64,000 nucleotides of DNA, taken from assembly GCF_036173105.1 (NCBI RefSeq), contig NZ_CP108053.1, positions 9,486,001 through 9,550,000 of the forward strand, in the 5' to 3' direction. A model generated the notes under the pieces. The model was not told the origin of the DNA, made no database searches, and was given only the letters and a program-made list of their open reading frames with translations. Each line of letters starts with the position of its first letter. Within the stretch, counting starts at the first letter, position 1. Both the position numbers and the translations under genes were made by a program. Shown here in pieces: positions 16,880-26,105 of the stretch. This stretch comes from Streptomyces sp. NBC_00287. GTDB taxonomy: Bacteria; Actinomycetota; Actinomycetes; Streptomycetales; Streptomycetaceae.

Positions 16880-17989
16880 TCAGTGCCGACGGTCCCAGAA
16901 CGGGGTGTCCCAGCGTTGTTCCCGGCGGTACTGTGCGGCCCTTGTCTCCAGGTACTCGGCGTGAACGGCTGACATACGGCGGGCGTAGGCCGTCATGGCA
17001 TTGGCGTCACCGGCCCAGGCGGCCAGGATCGCCCGCGCCCCGACGAGGCCGGTGGCCAGTGCGGTGACGATCCCCCGGGCAGCTAGCGGGTCAGTGGCGG
17101 TGGCGGCGTCTCCCACCGCTACCCAGCCCGGGCCGGCCGCGGGAGTGGCGCAGGCCGAGCCGGCGGCGAGCACCCGCAGCCGCCGCGGCGGTCGCTCCCA
17201 GCCGGCGATCCGGTCCCGGATATGACCGGCATCCTGCGCCTGGGTCCACCACACGCCCGGGTCGAGCAGGCGTAGGCCGGCGAGGAGATCGGCATCGGTC
17301 ATGGCCATGAGGATCCGCTCACCACCGGGTAGCGGGGCGGTGTACCACCAGCCCCAGCGAGTGGCCTGCACCAGCGACGTGCGGTCCAGGTGGGCGGGCT
17401 GCTTCCTTGGCGGGCCCAACAGCCCGGCGACCGCGATCAGGCGGTCGGAGCGGGTGCGTGCCGCGCCGACGCGACGAGCCAGCCGAGCGGCTCGGCCCGT
17501 GGCGTCCACCAGATAACCGGCCTCCAGTACACCGCCCTCGCCAGTGGTGATCTGCCAGTGGCTCCGATGCCGACGGGCGTCGCGGACATGTCCGGCGAGC
17601 CAGAGAGCACCACTGGCGCGGGTCGCTTCCAGGAGGGTGGCGTCGAACCGGGTGCGGTCCAGATGCCAGCCCTCGCCGTACGGACCGAGCTGGTGGTCCA
17701 CCGCGGTGAGCGCATCCTGGCCCCAGGCGGCCTGGGTGCCGTAGCAGGGAGCGTGCCCAGCGCCGGCGAGCCCGTCGAGCACCCCCAGTCGTTCGAGAAG
17801 CGGGCGGGCGGTGGGAGCGAGACTCTCTCCCACCCGCCAGTCGGGGGAGCTCACCGGGGAAACGAGGACGACGCTCGCCCCTGCCCGGACGAGGGGCAGC
17901 GAGGCTGCACACCCGGCGGGGCCTGCGCCGGCGACGAGAACGTCGAAGCGCCGGCTCCTCCCACAGCCGCTCGGCCCGCCGCTGTCCAA
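16880..17989 (-). CDS. lodB: FAD-dependent LodB-like flavoprotein (CTQ oxidase maturation)
   Basis: A 369-aa flavoprotein. The start is TTG at 17987-17989, supported by GGGAG 7 nt upstream and by the nucleotide-binding motif close behind (DVLVAGAGPAGCAASLPLV, about residues 16-34). A second FAD motif is VGDAATATDPLAARGIVTAL (about residues 290-310). It resembles tryptophan halogenase-like monooxygenases. LodB and GoxB proteins of this type form the cysteine tryptophylquinone cofactor in LodA-like oxidases, and here the gene follows a lodA-like gene by 25 nt on the same strand, which strongly supports that role. Confidence 0.8.
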   Translation of the reverse strand: MDSGGPSGCGRSRRFDVLVAGAGPAGCAASLPLVRAGASVVLVSPVSSPDWRVGESLAPTARPLLERLGVLDGLAGAGHAPCYGTQAAWGQDALTAVDHQLGPYGEGWHLDRTRFDATLLEATRASGALWLAGHVRDARRHRSHWQITTGEGGVLEAGYLVDATGRAARLARRVGAARTRSDRLIAVAGLLGPPRKQPAHLDRTSLVQATRWGWWYTAPLPGGERILMAMTDADLLAGLRLLDPGVWWTQAQDAGHIRDRIAGWERPPRRLRVLAAGSACATPAAGPGWVAVGDAATATDPLAARGIVTALATGLVGARAILAAWAGDANAMTAYARRMSAVHAEYLETRAAQYRREQRWDTPFWDRRH

Positions 17990-18014
17990 CGTGCCGCTCC
18001 CGCCTCTGCCCGGC

Positions 18015-19652
18015 CTACCCGGTCTCGTGGTCGGTCCGTTCCGTCTCCACCAGGATCACGTCGCCGTTCGGCACGGTCCGGGCGACGATGAACCCGAGAG
18101 TGCTCCACTTCTCGACCATCTCGTTCATACCTTTTTCGGCGTTTTCACCGTCGCCCACACCGCGGTCCCACTCCTGGAACACCCCGGCCGCCGCGTCTTG
18201 TACCAGCCCGTCGTGCGCCGGCTCGGGAAGGACCTCATCGGGGCGGGAGGCCGGCCACCAGTGGTCCATGCACATGTAGAAGTCGGCCTGCCAGGGCAGG
18301 GCCATGTACTTGGTGACATCTCCGGCGACCAGATCTTCGCGCAGCCGGAAGGGCGCTGCCCAAGTGGACTGCCGGTCAGCGATATACGTCATCTCGATGC
18401 CGGGGAAGAATCCGCCGCCGCTCGCCGTTTCCAGCGCGGCCCGCACCAGGGCGTGGGGCTGGTCGGCCGGCGCGAGAGCCTCGAACGGGAGCGGGGCGGG
18501 CACGCCCGTCCAGTCGGCCAGGAAGTCGCCGGCGGCCCAGCGCTGCATCCGCGCGTACTGGCCCGGCAACAGCGACAGCCACGTCCGTGGCTTGTTGGGC
18601 TCAGCGTCCCCGTCATCGCCGGACAGGACGGGCATGAACCCCGCGTTTGCCTGGCTGGTGTCGTCCACCAGTCCGGGCTTGCGCAACCTCTTGAAGACGA
18701 TCTGACGCGCAGTGGCGTCGTCCGGGGCGTTCGAGGACAGCCGGGCGAGACGGCTCGGCGTGAGGAAGTTGCGTCGAGGGTCGCCGTGCATCTCTCGCGC
18801 TCTCTTGTTGACCCATGCGAACAAGACCGGGCGGGCGAGCAGCGGATAGATGTCGCGGGTGAAGGAGACCTCCGGCGGGGTGGGCAGTCCGCCCGACGTG
18901 CGGGCGACCTCCAACACGACGTCGTACAGGGTGACCAGACTCGGTACGACGGCGGCGTGATCGGGCGGGGCCACCACGCACCAGGCCGAGGTCACCGGGA
19001 CCTGGCGCCCGTCCGGGCCCAGGCGCACGGTTGCGCTGACCGGGCCGTCGGAGACGTCGTCGTGCCAGCCGTCATTGTTGGCGTAGTGGCGGAGCGGATT
19101 GGCGGGCTGGACCGAAGCGGACGTGCCGAAGCCGCCGAGGACGAGCAGCCGACCGGCCTCGTCGGTGCGCAGTTCGCCCAGCGGTACCGGCGTGTCCAGG
19201 AAGGTCCCGGTGTCGAACCTGGCATCCGTGCCGTCCTGGGACGAACCGGTCACACTGCGCGGCCCCGGCCGGATGACCAACCGCGCCCGAGCGGCGGGAT
19301 CAGCGGGATCGATGTGGTGGTTACGGCGGTCGGAGTCGGCGGTGGACTCATGGAAGCGCCCGGCGAACTTGAACCACTCAGCCTTGGCATTGGCCAGTTC
19401 GGCGGTCCAGACGATCTGCGCCTCGGCCGAGGTGAGCTCGCCCAGGACGGTGCCGGCCCGGTCATAGGCGTACACACGGAACCGGGCGGCCTGACGCTTG
19501 ATCCGCCCGTCGGCGTCCTTGAAACCGCCGGACGGACTCGACGGGAGCCCGGGGGTCTCCGGGCCGATGAAGAAGCCGTCGGGGCTGTTGCCCACCCGGG
19601 CGATGCCGATCGTGGGATGGATCTCGCAGCGTGCGACGTTATCGAGATTCAT
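18015..19652 (-). CDS. lodA: LodA/GoxA-like cysteine tryptophylquinone amino-acid oxidase
   Basis: A 545-aa protein of the LodA family, which oxidises amino acids (lysine epsilon-oxidase, glycine oxidase) and releases hydrogen peroxide. The ATG at 19650-19652 has GGGAG 5 nt upstream. The N-terminus EIHPTIGIARVGNSPDGFF is the family signature. The cofactor residues are likely Cys461 in WQADFYMCMDHWWPASRP and Trp516 in NEMVEKWSTLGFI, in the same contexts as Cys516 and Trp581 of Marinomonas LodA. There is no clear signal peptide. It forms an operon with the lodB-like gene. The substrate cannot be told from sequence. Confidence 0.88.
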   Translation of the reverse strand: MNLDNVARCEIHPTIGIARVGNSPDGFFIGPETPGLPSSPSGGFKDADGRIKRQAARFRVYAYDRAGTVLGELTSAEAQIVWTAELANAKAEWFKFAGRFHESTADSDRRNHHIDPADPAARARLVIRPGPRSVTGSSQDGTDARFDTGTFLDTPVPLGELRTDEAGRLLVLGGFGTSASVQPANPLRHYANNDGWHDDVSDGPVSATVRLGPDGRQVPVTSAWCVVAPPDHAAVVPSLVTLYDVVLEVARTSGGLPTPPEVSFTRDIYPLLARPVLFAWVNKRAREMHGDPRRNFLTPSRLARLSSNAPDDATARQIVFKRLRKPGLVDDTSQANAGFMPVLSGDDGDAEPNKPRTWLSLLPGQYARMQRWAAGDFLADWTGVPAPLPFEALAPADQPHALVRAALETASGGGFFPGIEMTYIADRQSTWAAPFRLREDLVAGDVTKYMALPWQADFYMCMDHWWPASRPDEVLPEPAHDGLVQDAAAGVFQEWDRGVGDGENAEKGMNEMVEKWSTLGFIVARTVPNGDVILVETERTDHETG

Positions 19653-20077
19653 GTCAGCTCCCGGTGAGGGTGAGAGGCTCGGGATCGAAAGGCCCGTGAT
19701 GCTGCTCGGCTCAGCCGGGCGCGGAGCACATGACGACGTCCCGGAACGGCTCTCCTTCAGCCGGCCGGTGCTGTGCACCGCTCTCGTCCTTACGAGGTGC
19801 GGCAGCGCTGAGAGTTCGCTCGCCACCCGCTCGAGTCCGGCGATACGACCCAGCCGTGGAGGACGCATCCATCGTCCCCCCGATCGTGGGTGGTCGCAAT
19901 CCAGTGGCAAGCCGCTGCAACCCGGTGCCGGCATGTGTTCCGAGGCGATGTCCGGGAGACGAGCGGCAACTGGTCGCTTCAGGTGAACCGCGCTGCGCGC
20001 CTGGCGCACCGCGGCGGACCGACCTGTTCTTCTGGGGCGGGTGAGCCGCGCCGAACGGCGACTGACGAGGAGGAAAC
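19653..20077. promoter_or_regulatory. Divergent promoter region between lodA and the DUF899 gene
   Basis: These 425 bases between two divergent genes contain no convincing coding sequence. Both flanking genes have strong ribosome binding sites (GGGAG for lodA, GAGGAGGAAAC for the DUF899 gene), so promoters for both directions should lie here, but no box stands out by eye. Shared control of the oxidase and the thioredoxin-like protein is possible. Confidence 0.4.
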
Positions 20078-20758
20078 ATGCGCGTGACCAACCTCGGCAA
20101 CGAATCCGCTCAGTACACCGCCGCCATTGAAGAACTGCGCCGGGCGGAGACCGAGATGATGCGCCAGCGCGAGCACGTCGCCGAACTGAGGCGACGCCTG
20201 CCCGAGGGCCCGGTCGTCGAGGACTATCCTTTCCACGAGGGGCCGGCCGACCTGGCAGCCGGGGACGATCCGGTGCGCGAGGTCCGGCTCAGCGAGCTGT
20301 TCTCCGGCCCTGACAGGCCGCTGATGCTCTACCACTTCATGTACGGCAAGGAACAGGACCGGCCCTGCGCCTCGTGCACGATGTCGATCGACGGCTTCCA
20401 TTCGGTCGCCGACCGCCTGGCCGGCACCCTTGACTTCGCCGTCGTGGCCGCCGCCGAACTGCCCGCGCTGCGCGCGTACGCCAGGGAACGGGGCTGGACG
20501 GGTCTGCGGCTGCTCAGCGCGGCACCCAGCCGCTTCAAGTACGACCTGGGCAGCGAGGACTCCGCCGGTGGCCAGGACGCCACCTTGTCTGTGTTCACCC
20601 GCGACGAAGGCGGCGCGGTCCGCCACTACTACAGCACCCGTGTGCAGATGGCCGACGGCGACGGTCAGCAGGCCACCGACCTGCTAAGCCCCGTCTGGCA
20701 CCTGCTCGACCTCACCCCGCAAGGCCGTGGCGACTGGTATCCCCGGCTCTCCTGGTGA
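20078..20758 (+). CDS. DUF899 thioredoxin-like family protein
   Basis: A 226-aa protein with an N-terminal coiled-coil-like helix (about residues 12-45, EELRRAETEMMRQREHVAEL) followed by a thioredoxin-fold domain. The segments MLYHFMYGKEQDRPCASCTM and VVAAAELPALRAYARERGW are typical of DUF899 proteins, and PCASC supplies a CxxC pair. The start has a near-perfect GAGGAGGAAAC site. The biochemical role of the family is not established; a redox or peroxide-related role would suit the divergent peroxide-producing oxidase gene, but that is inference. Confidence 0.85.
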   Translation: MRVTNLGNESAQYTAAIEELRRAETEMMRQREHVAELRRRLPEGPVVEDYPFHEGPADLAAGDDPVREVRLSELFSGPDRPLMLYHFMYGKEQDRPCASCTMSIDGFHSVADRLAGTLDFAVVAAAELPALRAYARERGWTGLRLLSAAPSRFKYDLGSEDSAGGQDATLSVFTRDEGGAVRHYYSTRVQMADGDGQQATDLLSPVWHLLDLTPQGRGDWYPRLSW

Positions 20759-20779
20759 TGATCGGAGGGTGCCGCTGCG

Positions 20780-21541
20780 TCAGTGAGGTGTCAGTTCGCC
20801 GGTTTCGAAATACAGCTCGGTGCCGGCCTCGACCTCGACCGTGACATGCCCGCCGTTGACCGCAGCGACGGCGGCCGCTCGTTCACGTTCCCTGAGCTTC
20901 CCGCGGGGCTCGTCCGGACGACCGGTGACGGTGATCTCAATGCCATGGCGCAGCCGGTCGTCGGACACCTCCAGGCCCTGGACATCGGCCGTCATCAGGT
21001 GGTCGAACTCCTGACGGCTCGTGGGCTGGAAGGGGCCGGTGATCCAATGCGCTAGGAACCGCTCGGGCCCCTTGCCGAACAGCAGGTACGTCAACTCCTC
21101 CGGCTGTTGGTCGTCCGCGGTGAATTTATGGTGGTTGACCACGGTGGCCACCTCCACCACGACATCGGAGGCGATCTCGACAGGCGTCTCGGGGTGGGCT
21201 TCCGGCTGTTCGAAGTGGTTGCGGAACAGACTCCCGGTGAAGGACGTGCGGGCGGGCGGTTCGCCGGCCTCGCCGGGATAGAGGTCGGAAAGCGTGAACA
21301 CCTCGGGGGCAAAGGTGTAGAGCCGGGCTTCCGGGTGCGCCTTGCGGTCGTTGCGATACGCGCGGTGGGCAGCCCCGAAGGCAGCTTGCACGATCGTCTG
21401 CTCGTTGTGCGGTGGTCCGGGCATCGACAGGTGGGAGAGGAAGGGGGTGTCCTCGCCCACCACCGCCATGCCGTGGAAGGCAGGGGCGTCGGGTTCCGGG
21501 TGTCCGCCTGTGTGGTGCATGTGGCCGCCGTGCTCGTCCAT
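20780..21541 (-). CDS. Hypothetical protein with His-rich N-terminus
   Basis: A 253-aa protein convergent with the DUF899 gene, 21 bp apart. The ATG at 21539-21541 has GGAG 4 nt upstream. The first 17 residues (MDEHGGHMHHTGGHPEP) are rich in His and Met and could bind a metal. The rest is soluble, with no membrane segment; the C-terminal third repeats Val/Thr-rich strands. I do not recognise a family. The 220 bases upstream (21542-21761) hold no gene. Confidence 0.65.
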   Translation of the reverse strand: MDEHGGHMHHTGGHPEPDAPAFHGMAVVGEDTPFLSHLSMPGPPHNEQTIVQAAFGAAHRAYRNDRKAHPEARLYTFAPEVFTLSDLYPGEAGEPPARTSFTGSLFRNHFEQPEAHPETPVEIASDVVVEVATVVNHHKFTADDQQPEELTYLLFGKGPERFLAHWITGPFQPTSRQEFDHLMTADVQGLEVSDDRLRHGIEITVTGRPDEPRGKLRERERAAAVAAVNGGHVTVEVEAGTELYFETGELTPH

Positions 21542-21761
21542 GGGTCTCCACCTCTTCGCTCGGACCCGCCGGGGGCTGCTGTAGATGGCGGCGGTTTGTG
21601 GATGAGAGCGCGGTCAAGGATCCCGTGTGTGGGGCACGACCGGCCCCGGTTGCGCGAGGAGCATCTAGCGCTCCTGAGCCCCTGTGTCAAGGATGTGACC
21701 AGCCGGGGCGTGACGCATCTTGGGAAGCTGGCCCGGTGCTGGGCGAGCAAGCGGTCGGCGG

Positions 21762-22092
21762 TTAGCTGGAGGCGTCGGCCATCTGCTGCTCGTGGTGGTG
21801 CTTGAGCGCGTCACGGGCCGCGAGGACATCGGCCGGGGCGAACTCGCTCCAGTACGCGTGCGAGACGATCGCCGTGGCGAGTTCGAGCTCCCGCGCTCGT
21901 AGCCGGGCGATCTCCGCCGCGTCCTGGGGATCCCAGCCGGGGGAGGCGGGGCGGGACGAGGGCCGCCAAGGCGTTCTCGTGCGTCTCCGACGCGTCCAGC
22001 GGTTCGGCCGACCACGGCACCCGCCGGTAGACCGTCTGCAGATCAGTGCGGACCTGACGGAGTTCGTCCTGAGCGTCTGTCAGCGAGGTCTA
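21762..22092 (-). pseudogene. Truncated and frameshifted small regulatory-type gene
   Basis: The leftward frame ending in TAA at 21762 reads GWDPQDAAEIARLRARELEL and then AIVSHAYWSEFAPADVLAAR, typical of small Streptomyces proteins of unknown function in which a short Trp-containing C-terminal half follows a helical half. Upstream of about 21950 the sensible reading moves to another frame (DELRQVRTDLQTVYRRVPWS), so there is at least one frameshift. At about 22092 the frame stops just before the IS110-family element, which probably removed the 5' end. Confidence 0.5.
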
Positions 22093-22125
22093 CTTCCGAC
22101 CGTTCCTAAAGACTGAGTGGGAGAA

Positions 22126-23305
22126 GCTCCTATAGATCGTCAAGCGGCTTGCTTGAACTGTTCGGCGGTGATGTGCGGGCGGGGCAGATGCTGGTAGACC
22201 TCGCGGGCGACGAACCGTTTCAAGCAGCGCATGATGTCCTTCTTGGTCATGCCTTCGGCGGTGCGTCTGGCGACGTACTCGCGGGTGCGCTGGTCGTGGC
22301 GCATGCGGACCAGCACGATCGTGTGCAGGGCCCGGTTGGCTTGGCGGTCGCCGCCCCGGTTGAGGCGGTGCCGGTTGGTGCGGCCGGAGGAGGCCGGCAG
22401 CGGGGCGGCACCGCACAGGTGGGCGAAGGACGCTTCCGAGCGCAGGCGGTATGGGTTGTCGCCGACGGTGGTCAGCAGCTGGCCCGCGCTCTCGGGGCCG
22501 ACGCCGGGCAGAGCGATCAGCCGTGGTGCGGCCCGGGTGACCAGCGGGCCCAGGTCCACGTCGGCTTCGGTGATTTCCTCCTCCAGCCGCTGGCAGCGGC
22601 GGGCGAGCCGTCGCAGCGTGATCCTGACCGCGCAGTGCGGATCCGCGAGGTCGCCCGCGGGCCGGGACCGGGCCAGGGCGTCGATCAGCTCGCCGGTGGC
22701 CAGGCCGCGCAGCCTCTCGCGCACCGCGGCCGGTGCGGTGATGATGAGTGTGCGGATCTGGTTGATGGTCTGGGTGCGGGCCTTGATGGCCGAGCTGCGG
22801 GCCACCCGCAGGGTGCGGATGGCCTCCACGATCCCGTTGCGAGTCTTCGGAATGCCCGAGGCCCGGCCGGACAGCACGGCGGTCGCGGCGGCGTAGGCGT
22901 CCACCGGGTCGGACTTTCCGTTGTCCCGCCTGGCCTTGCGGTCGGGCCGGTCGACCTCGATGACGGTGACACCCTGTGTGGTCAGGAAACGGGCGATCTC
23001 GGCACCGTAGGCGCCGGTGCCCTCGATGCCCACTGCCAGAACCTCGCCATGCGAACGCAGCCAGTCGAGCAGGCTCTCATAGCCGGCGGGACCGGTCGGG
23101 AACGGCTCGGTGGCCAGGTGCCGGCCCACGGTGTCGATCACGGCCGCCTGGTGCAGGTCGGTGTGGGTGTCGATCCCGCCAATGACCGCTATCTCATCTG
23201 CTGCCATGCTGGATGTGCTGTCCTTCCGTACGACGCGTCAGGGAGGGCACGCGCCGGTCGGACGGACGGACAAGACAGTGATGGGACCTTTGGCCGGGCT
23301 CCTAT
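22126..23305 (-). mobile_element. IS110-family insertion sequence
   Basis: The transposase gene at 22140-23207 is flanked by an 8-bp direct repeat, GCTCCTAT, at 22126-22133 and 23298-23305. IS110 elements lack normal terminal inverted repeats and use short core repeats instead, so these are my tentative boundaries. IS110-group elements carry their bridge RNA in the non-coding stretch upstream of the transposase. Here that is at most 90 bp inside the proposed end, shorter than known examples, so the true right end may lie further out, up to about 23450. Confidence 0.5.
22140..23207 (-). CDS. IS110-family transposase (bridge-RNA-guided recombinase type)
   Basis: A 355-aa transposase that looks intact. 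The N-terminal RuvC-like DEDD domain shows GIDTHTDLHQAAVID, GIEGTGAYGAEIARFL and RRDNGKSDPVDAYAAA, which supply the acidic residues. The C-terminal Transposase_20 domain has LPGVGPESAGQLL and ASSGRTNRHRLNRGGDRQAN, the latter holding the candidate catalytic serine. Length is usual for the family. It lies next to a truncated gene (21762-22092) and close to a tnpB element. Confidence 0.9.
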   Translation of the reverse strand: MAADEIAVIGGIDTHTDLHQAAVIDTVGRHLATEPFPTGPAGYESLLDWLRSHGEVLAVGIEGTGAYGAEIARFLTTQGVTVIEVDRPDRKARRDNGKSDPVDAYAAATAVLSGRASGIPKTRNGIVEAIRTLRVARSSAIKARTQTINQIRTLIITAPAAVRERLRGLATGELIDALARSRPAGDLADPHCAVRITLRRLARRCQRLEEEITEADVDLGPLVTRAAPRLIALPGVGPESAGQLLTTVGDNPYRLRSEASFAHLCGAAPLPASSGRTNRHRLNRGGDRQANRALHTIVLVRMRHDQRTREYVARRTAEGMTKKDIMRCLKRFVAREVYQHLPRPHITAEQFKQAA

Positions 23306-23334
23306 GAGGTCACGAACGCCTGACCGGCACGCGC

Positions 23335-23459
23335 GCGGTGGCACCGCCCGACAGACCGACGGTTCTCCCGACAGACAGCCGAAGCGCCAGTGAGTCCTTG
23401 AGTCAGGCCTCCGAGCGGTGCCACCGCAATCATCACTGTGAGTCCTGGTGCCAGGACTC
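23335..23459. repeat. Three short perfect palindromes
   Basis: GCGGTGGCACCGC (23335-23347) and GCGGTGCCACCGC (23415-23427) are each self-complementary around one base and differ only in that base. GAGTCCTGGTGCCAGGACTC (23440-23459) has perfect 9-bp arms and a 2-nt centre. The block lies between the IS110-family transposase and the end of the first tnpB element. It may be part of the IS110 end, a terminator, or a target structure for these elements. Confidence 0.6.
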
Positions 23460-25048
23460 GTGCTCAGCCGAGCGCCCCGAACGGTGTTGGGCGTTCTGGT
23501 CGACCGCTTTCGCTCCGCGTCCGGGCGGCACGGATCGTGTCCGTGGTCCGGGGATGCGGGGGCGGTTTCCCTCGCGCCCTGGGGTGCCCGGTGGGGCCTG
23601 GACGGTCCGATGCCCCGCACGATCGCTCTGGTCGTGTGGGGGCGGTGCCGTCCGTCGCCGGATCGGGTGCTCCAGGGCGCGCCTGCCGATCGCCACGGCG
23701 GCTGCGTCGTGGCGGGTGGTCTTGCGTGTGGTGCTGGTGAGGGGCTTTTGCCAGTGCTGGGCGCCCCATCGGCTGGTGTAGGCCGGGTCCACGGCCACGA
23801 TGGCCAAACCCTGTTCGGCGGCCATGGAGATGAGGCGGGCCCTGAGTTTGCTGGTGGGCATGCCGGAGATCAGCTGCCGGAACCGTGTGCGACGCCCGTG
23901 CTTCTCGCGGGTCTTTTCCGCGGTGAAGTCGAGGTTCTCGATGGCGATCGCGGCTACGCCGCGCTGCTGGGCCCAGTGCAGCAGGCGGGTGATCGCGTGC
24001 CGGACCTGGGCGTCGCGGTGGTCGGCGGTGCCGGTCAGGCCGAAGGAGAAGCGGTGCGGGTTGCCAACAGGGTTGCCGTGGACGTCGAGGTGGTAGGCGG
24101 CCAGGTGGCCGGCGTTGGTGTCCACGCCGATGAGGCCGTGGGCGCGGGCCGCGTCCAGCGGGATCGGCTCGACGGGCGCTGCCAGGACGCGGTGAGGTAC
24201 CAGCGGCCCCGGCCGGTGTCGTAGTGGATGCGGTAGGCGACGGCCCGGTTCGCCTCCACGCGGTCGGCCCATTCGCTGCCCCGGTGCTTGAACTGCACGC
24301 GGCCGGTGAGCGTGTACCGGCCGTGCGGGGCGTTGGCATGTGTGGCGAGGGGTGCGGGCAGTTTGATGCTGATCTCGCCGTCGGGGCTGACGCGGATGGT
24401 CTCGTTGCCGAACCTCTTGCCGGACTCGCCGTCCGCGGCCAGGAACCAGCGTTCGGTCTGCCACCGCTGCCGCCACTGCACTTCGGTGAGACCGGCCGCC
24501 TCCAGGTGGTGGCGGGTGTTCAGCAGTGCTTTGCCGCCGCGGACGATGTGCACGCGCCCGGCCTCGCGGTCCGCCCGCGCCCGCTTGAGCCGGTCACTGA
24601 GCACGTGCAGGCGGCGGGACTTCGCCAACCACTCCCGCCTGCTGCCATAGCCGCACGGCGCTTGTTTGCTGCCCTTCGCTCCGAGGGGCTGGGACAGCCG
24701 GTGCGTGATGGTGCGCACACCCGCCTCCAGGCTCTGGATGTGCGCGAGCTGACCACGGCGGGCCAGCGCCCACTGGTCGTTGCCGGCCTTCGTGATCGAC
24801 CCGGCCCAGCGCGAGGACGACTGGCCGGTGAGGATGCGCTTGCGCTCAGCCCATTGCCTGCTGCCGTGGTCCGGCCCGGCCTGGCAACGGGCTTTGAGAT
24901 CACGAGAGGCCAGCGTTCCGAGATGCTCCCCGACCAGACGCAGAACCTTCTCGTCCGCGGCGGTCAGGCCCTTGAGCCGGTCACGAACCGCGACCCCGGC
25001 CGGGCCGGGCACCACGAACGACGGCCCCACCTCCCGCAGCCCGCCCAC
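23433..25048 (-). pseudogene. tnpB: tnpB-like RNA-guided nuclease gene, copy A, with one frameshift
   Basis: The N-terminal part (GTG at 25046-25048) runs to about 24180, where the reading must shift by one base (after WYLTASW) to continue as PLDAARAHGLIGVDTNAGH. With the shift the protein matches copy B along its length. The RuvC residues are present: GVDTN (Asp), IENLDF (Glu) and RHDAAAVAI (Asp). The usual four-Cys zinc ribbon between the last two is absent; the region reads DPAYTSRWGAQHW. The stop at 23433 lies about 40 bp outside the inferred element end, in flanking DNA. A translational frameshift rather than a mutation is possible. Confidence 0.75.
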
Positions 25049-25236
25049 CCCACAACCTCCCTGCCGTGGACTGAAGATCCTGCCATCACATCCAACGACC
25101 GCTACCCGGCAAGGTCACGCACTCGACGGACGAACCTCCGTTCCCCCGCGAGCATCACGATCTCCGCGGACAAGGCGCCCACGCGCACGCCAGAACACAC
25201 TCATACACAGTCACTGAGCAGCAGCTCCCAACCCCT
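23475..25236 (-). mobile_element. tnpB-only IS200/IS605-type element, copy A
   Basis: Comparison with the second copy (30749-32515) sets the limits. Going along the minus strand, similarity begins at AGGGGTTG (about 25236) and ends just after ACCGTTCGGG (about 23475), beyond which the two loci differ. The length, 1762 bp, nearly equals copy B (1767 bp). There is no tnpA. The 190 bp before the tnpB start (25049-25236) are non-coding left end. The last 250 bp at the other end are strongly conserved between copies and probably include the guide RNA. Confidence 0.7.
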
Positions 25237-26105
25237 CGCCTGGGCCCTGACCCTCAGCGGCCGCGGGTACGACGAGGACATGGGCGAGTCCGTCTTCGAC
25301 AACCCCAAATGGGCGACTCGGAGCGCGCCCTCGCGCTCATGGACACCCATGACGAGGAAACCCGCCAATACGCGTGGCCTGCTATCGCCGAGGAAGCCAC
25401 AGAGCTCGCCATCGACGTGGTGAAACGGATGGCCGGTGTTGACCGCTGCTGTGTGGCCCTGGGCCGTATCGTCCGATCACTTACCGCTTCGGGTGACAAG
25501 GAGGACCGAGCATGGGCAGCGCACCTACTGGAGTTCGCCGTGGCGGACGCCGACGCGGCCGAGGCAGAGGCACAGCGCCATGACGCGGCGAATGCCGAGA
25601 CGGCCCGTCAATGGCGAGAGGCAGCCTTTTCCGCACAGGCGGCGGTCGCCCAAGCTCGGATCGCTCTCGGCGACCACGAGGCGGCCGAACGCTGGCTGAT
25701 CAAGGCCGCACCCCAACTCGCTTCCGATCCCGAGTTGTTGATCCATCGCGACCGATGTGAGGCCTTGGCAGCCGTGCAAATCGGTGTTGGCCGCTATGAC
25801 GAGGCCGAGGAACCCATCGAGGATATGGTCCGGTCCGATATCCGGGACCAGTCGCGACTGGCCCTCGTCAAGGTGTACCTCGGCATCGGCGAGTTGGAGC
25901 GGGCCGCCGTGCAGGCCCAATATGTCGACCCATCCAGCGACGAGGCTGTCGAGGCGTACATCCTCATGGCCGAGCACGCCGAATGGCCAGACGCCTGCCG
26001 TTGGCTCTGTCTCGCGCTGCACCACGGAGAGTGGACGAGAGCCCTGCCCACCCTTCTCTGGGCTGAGCCCACGACCGCACAGCAGGCCATCGACGCTTGC
26101 CGTTT
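25237..26105 (+). pseudogene. TPR-repeat protein gene cut at both ends
   Basis: From the edge of the tnpB element the frame reads LAWALTLSGRGYDED, shifts near 25305, and continues as MGDSERALALMDTHDEE and a series of helical repeats to about 26105. Repeats such as IALGDHEAAERWLIKAAP, ALVKVYLGIGELERAAVQAQ and CRWLCLALHHGEWTRALPTL are TPR-like. From about 26105 onward the frame is only the complement of a transposase remnant. The tnpB element therefore removed the 5' end and another rearrangement removed the 3' end. The role of the parent protein is unknown. Confidence 0.6.
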
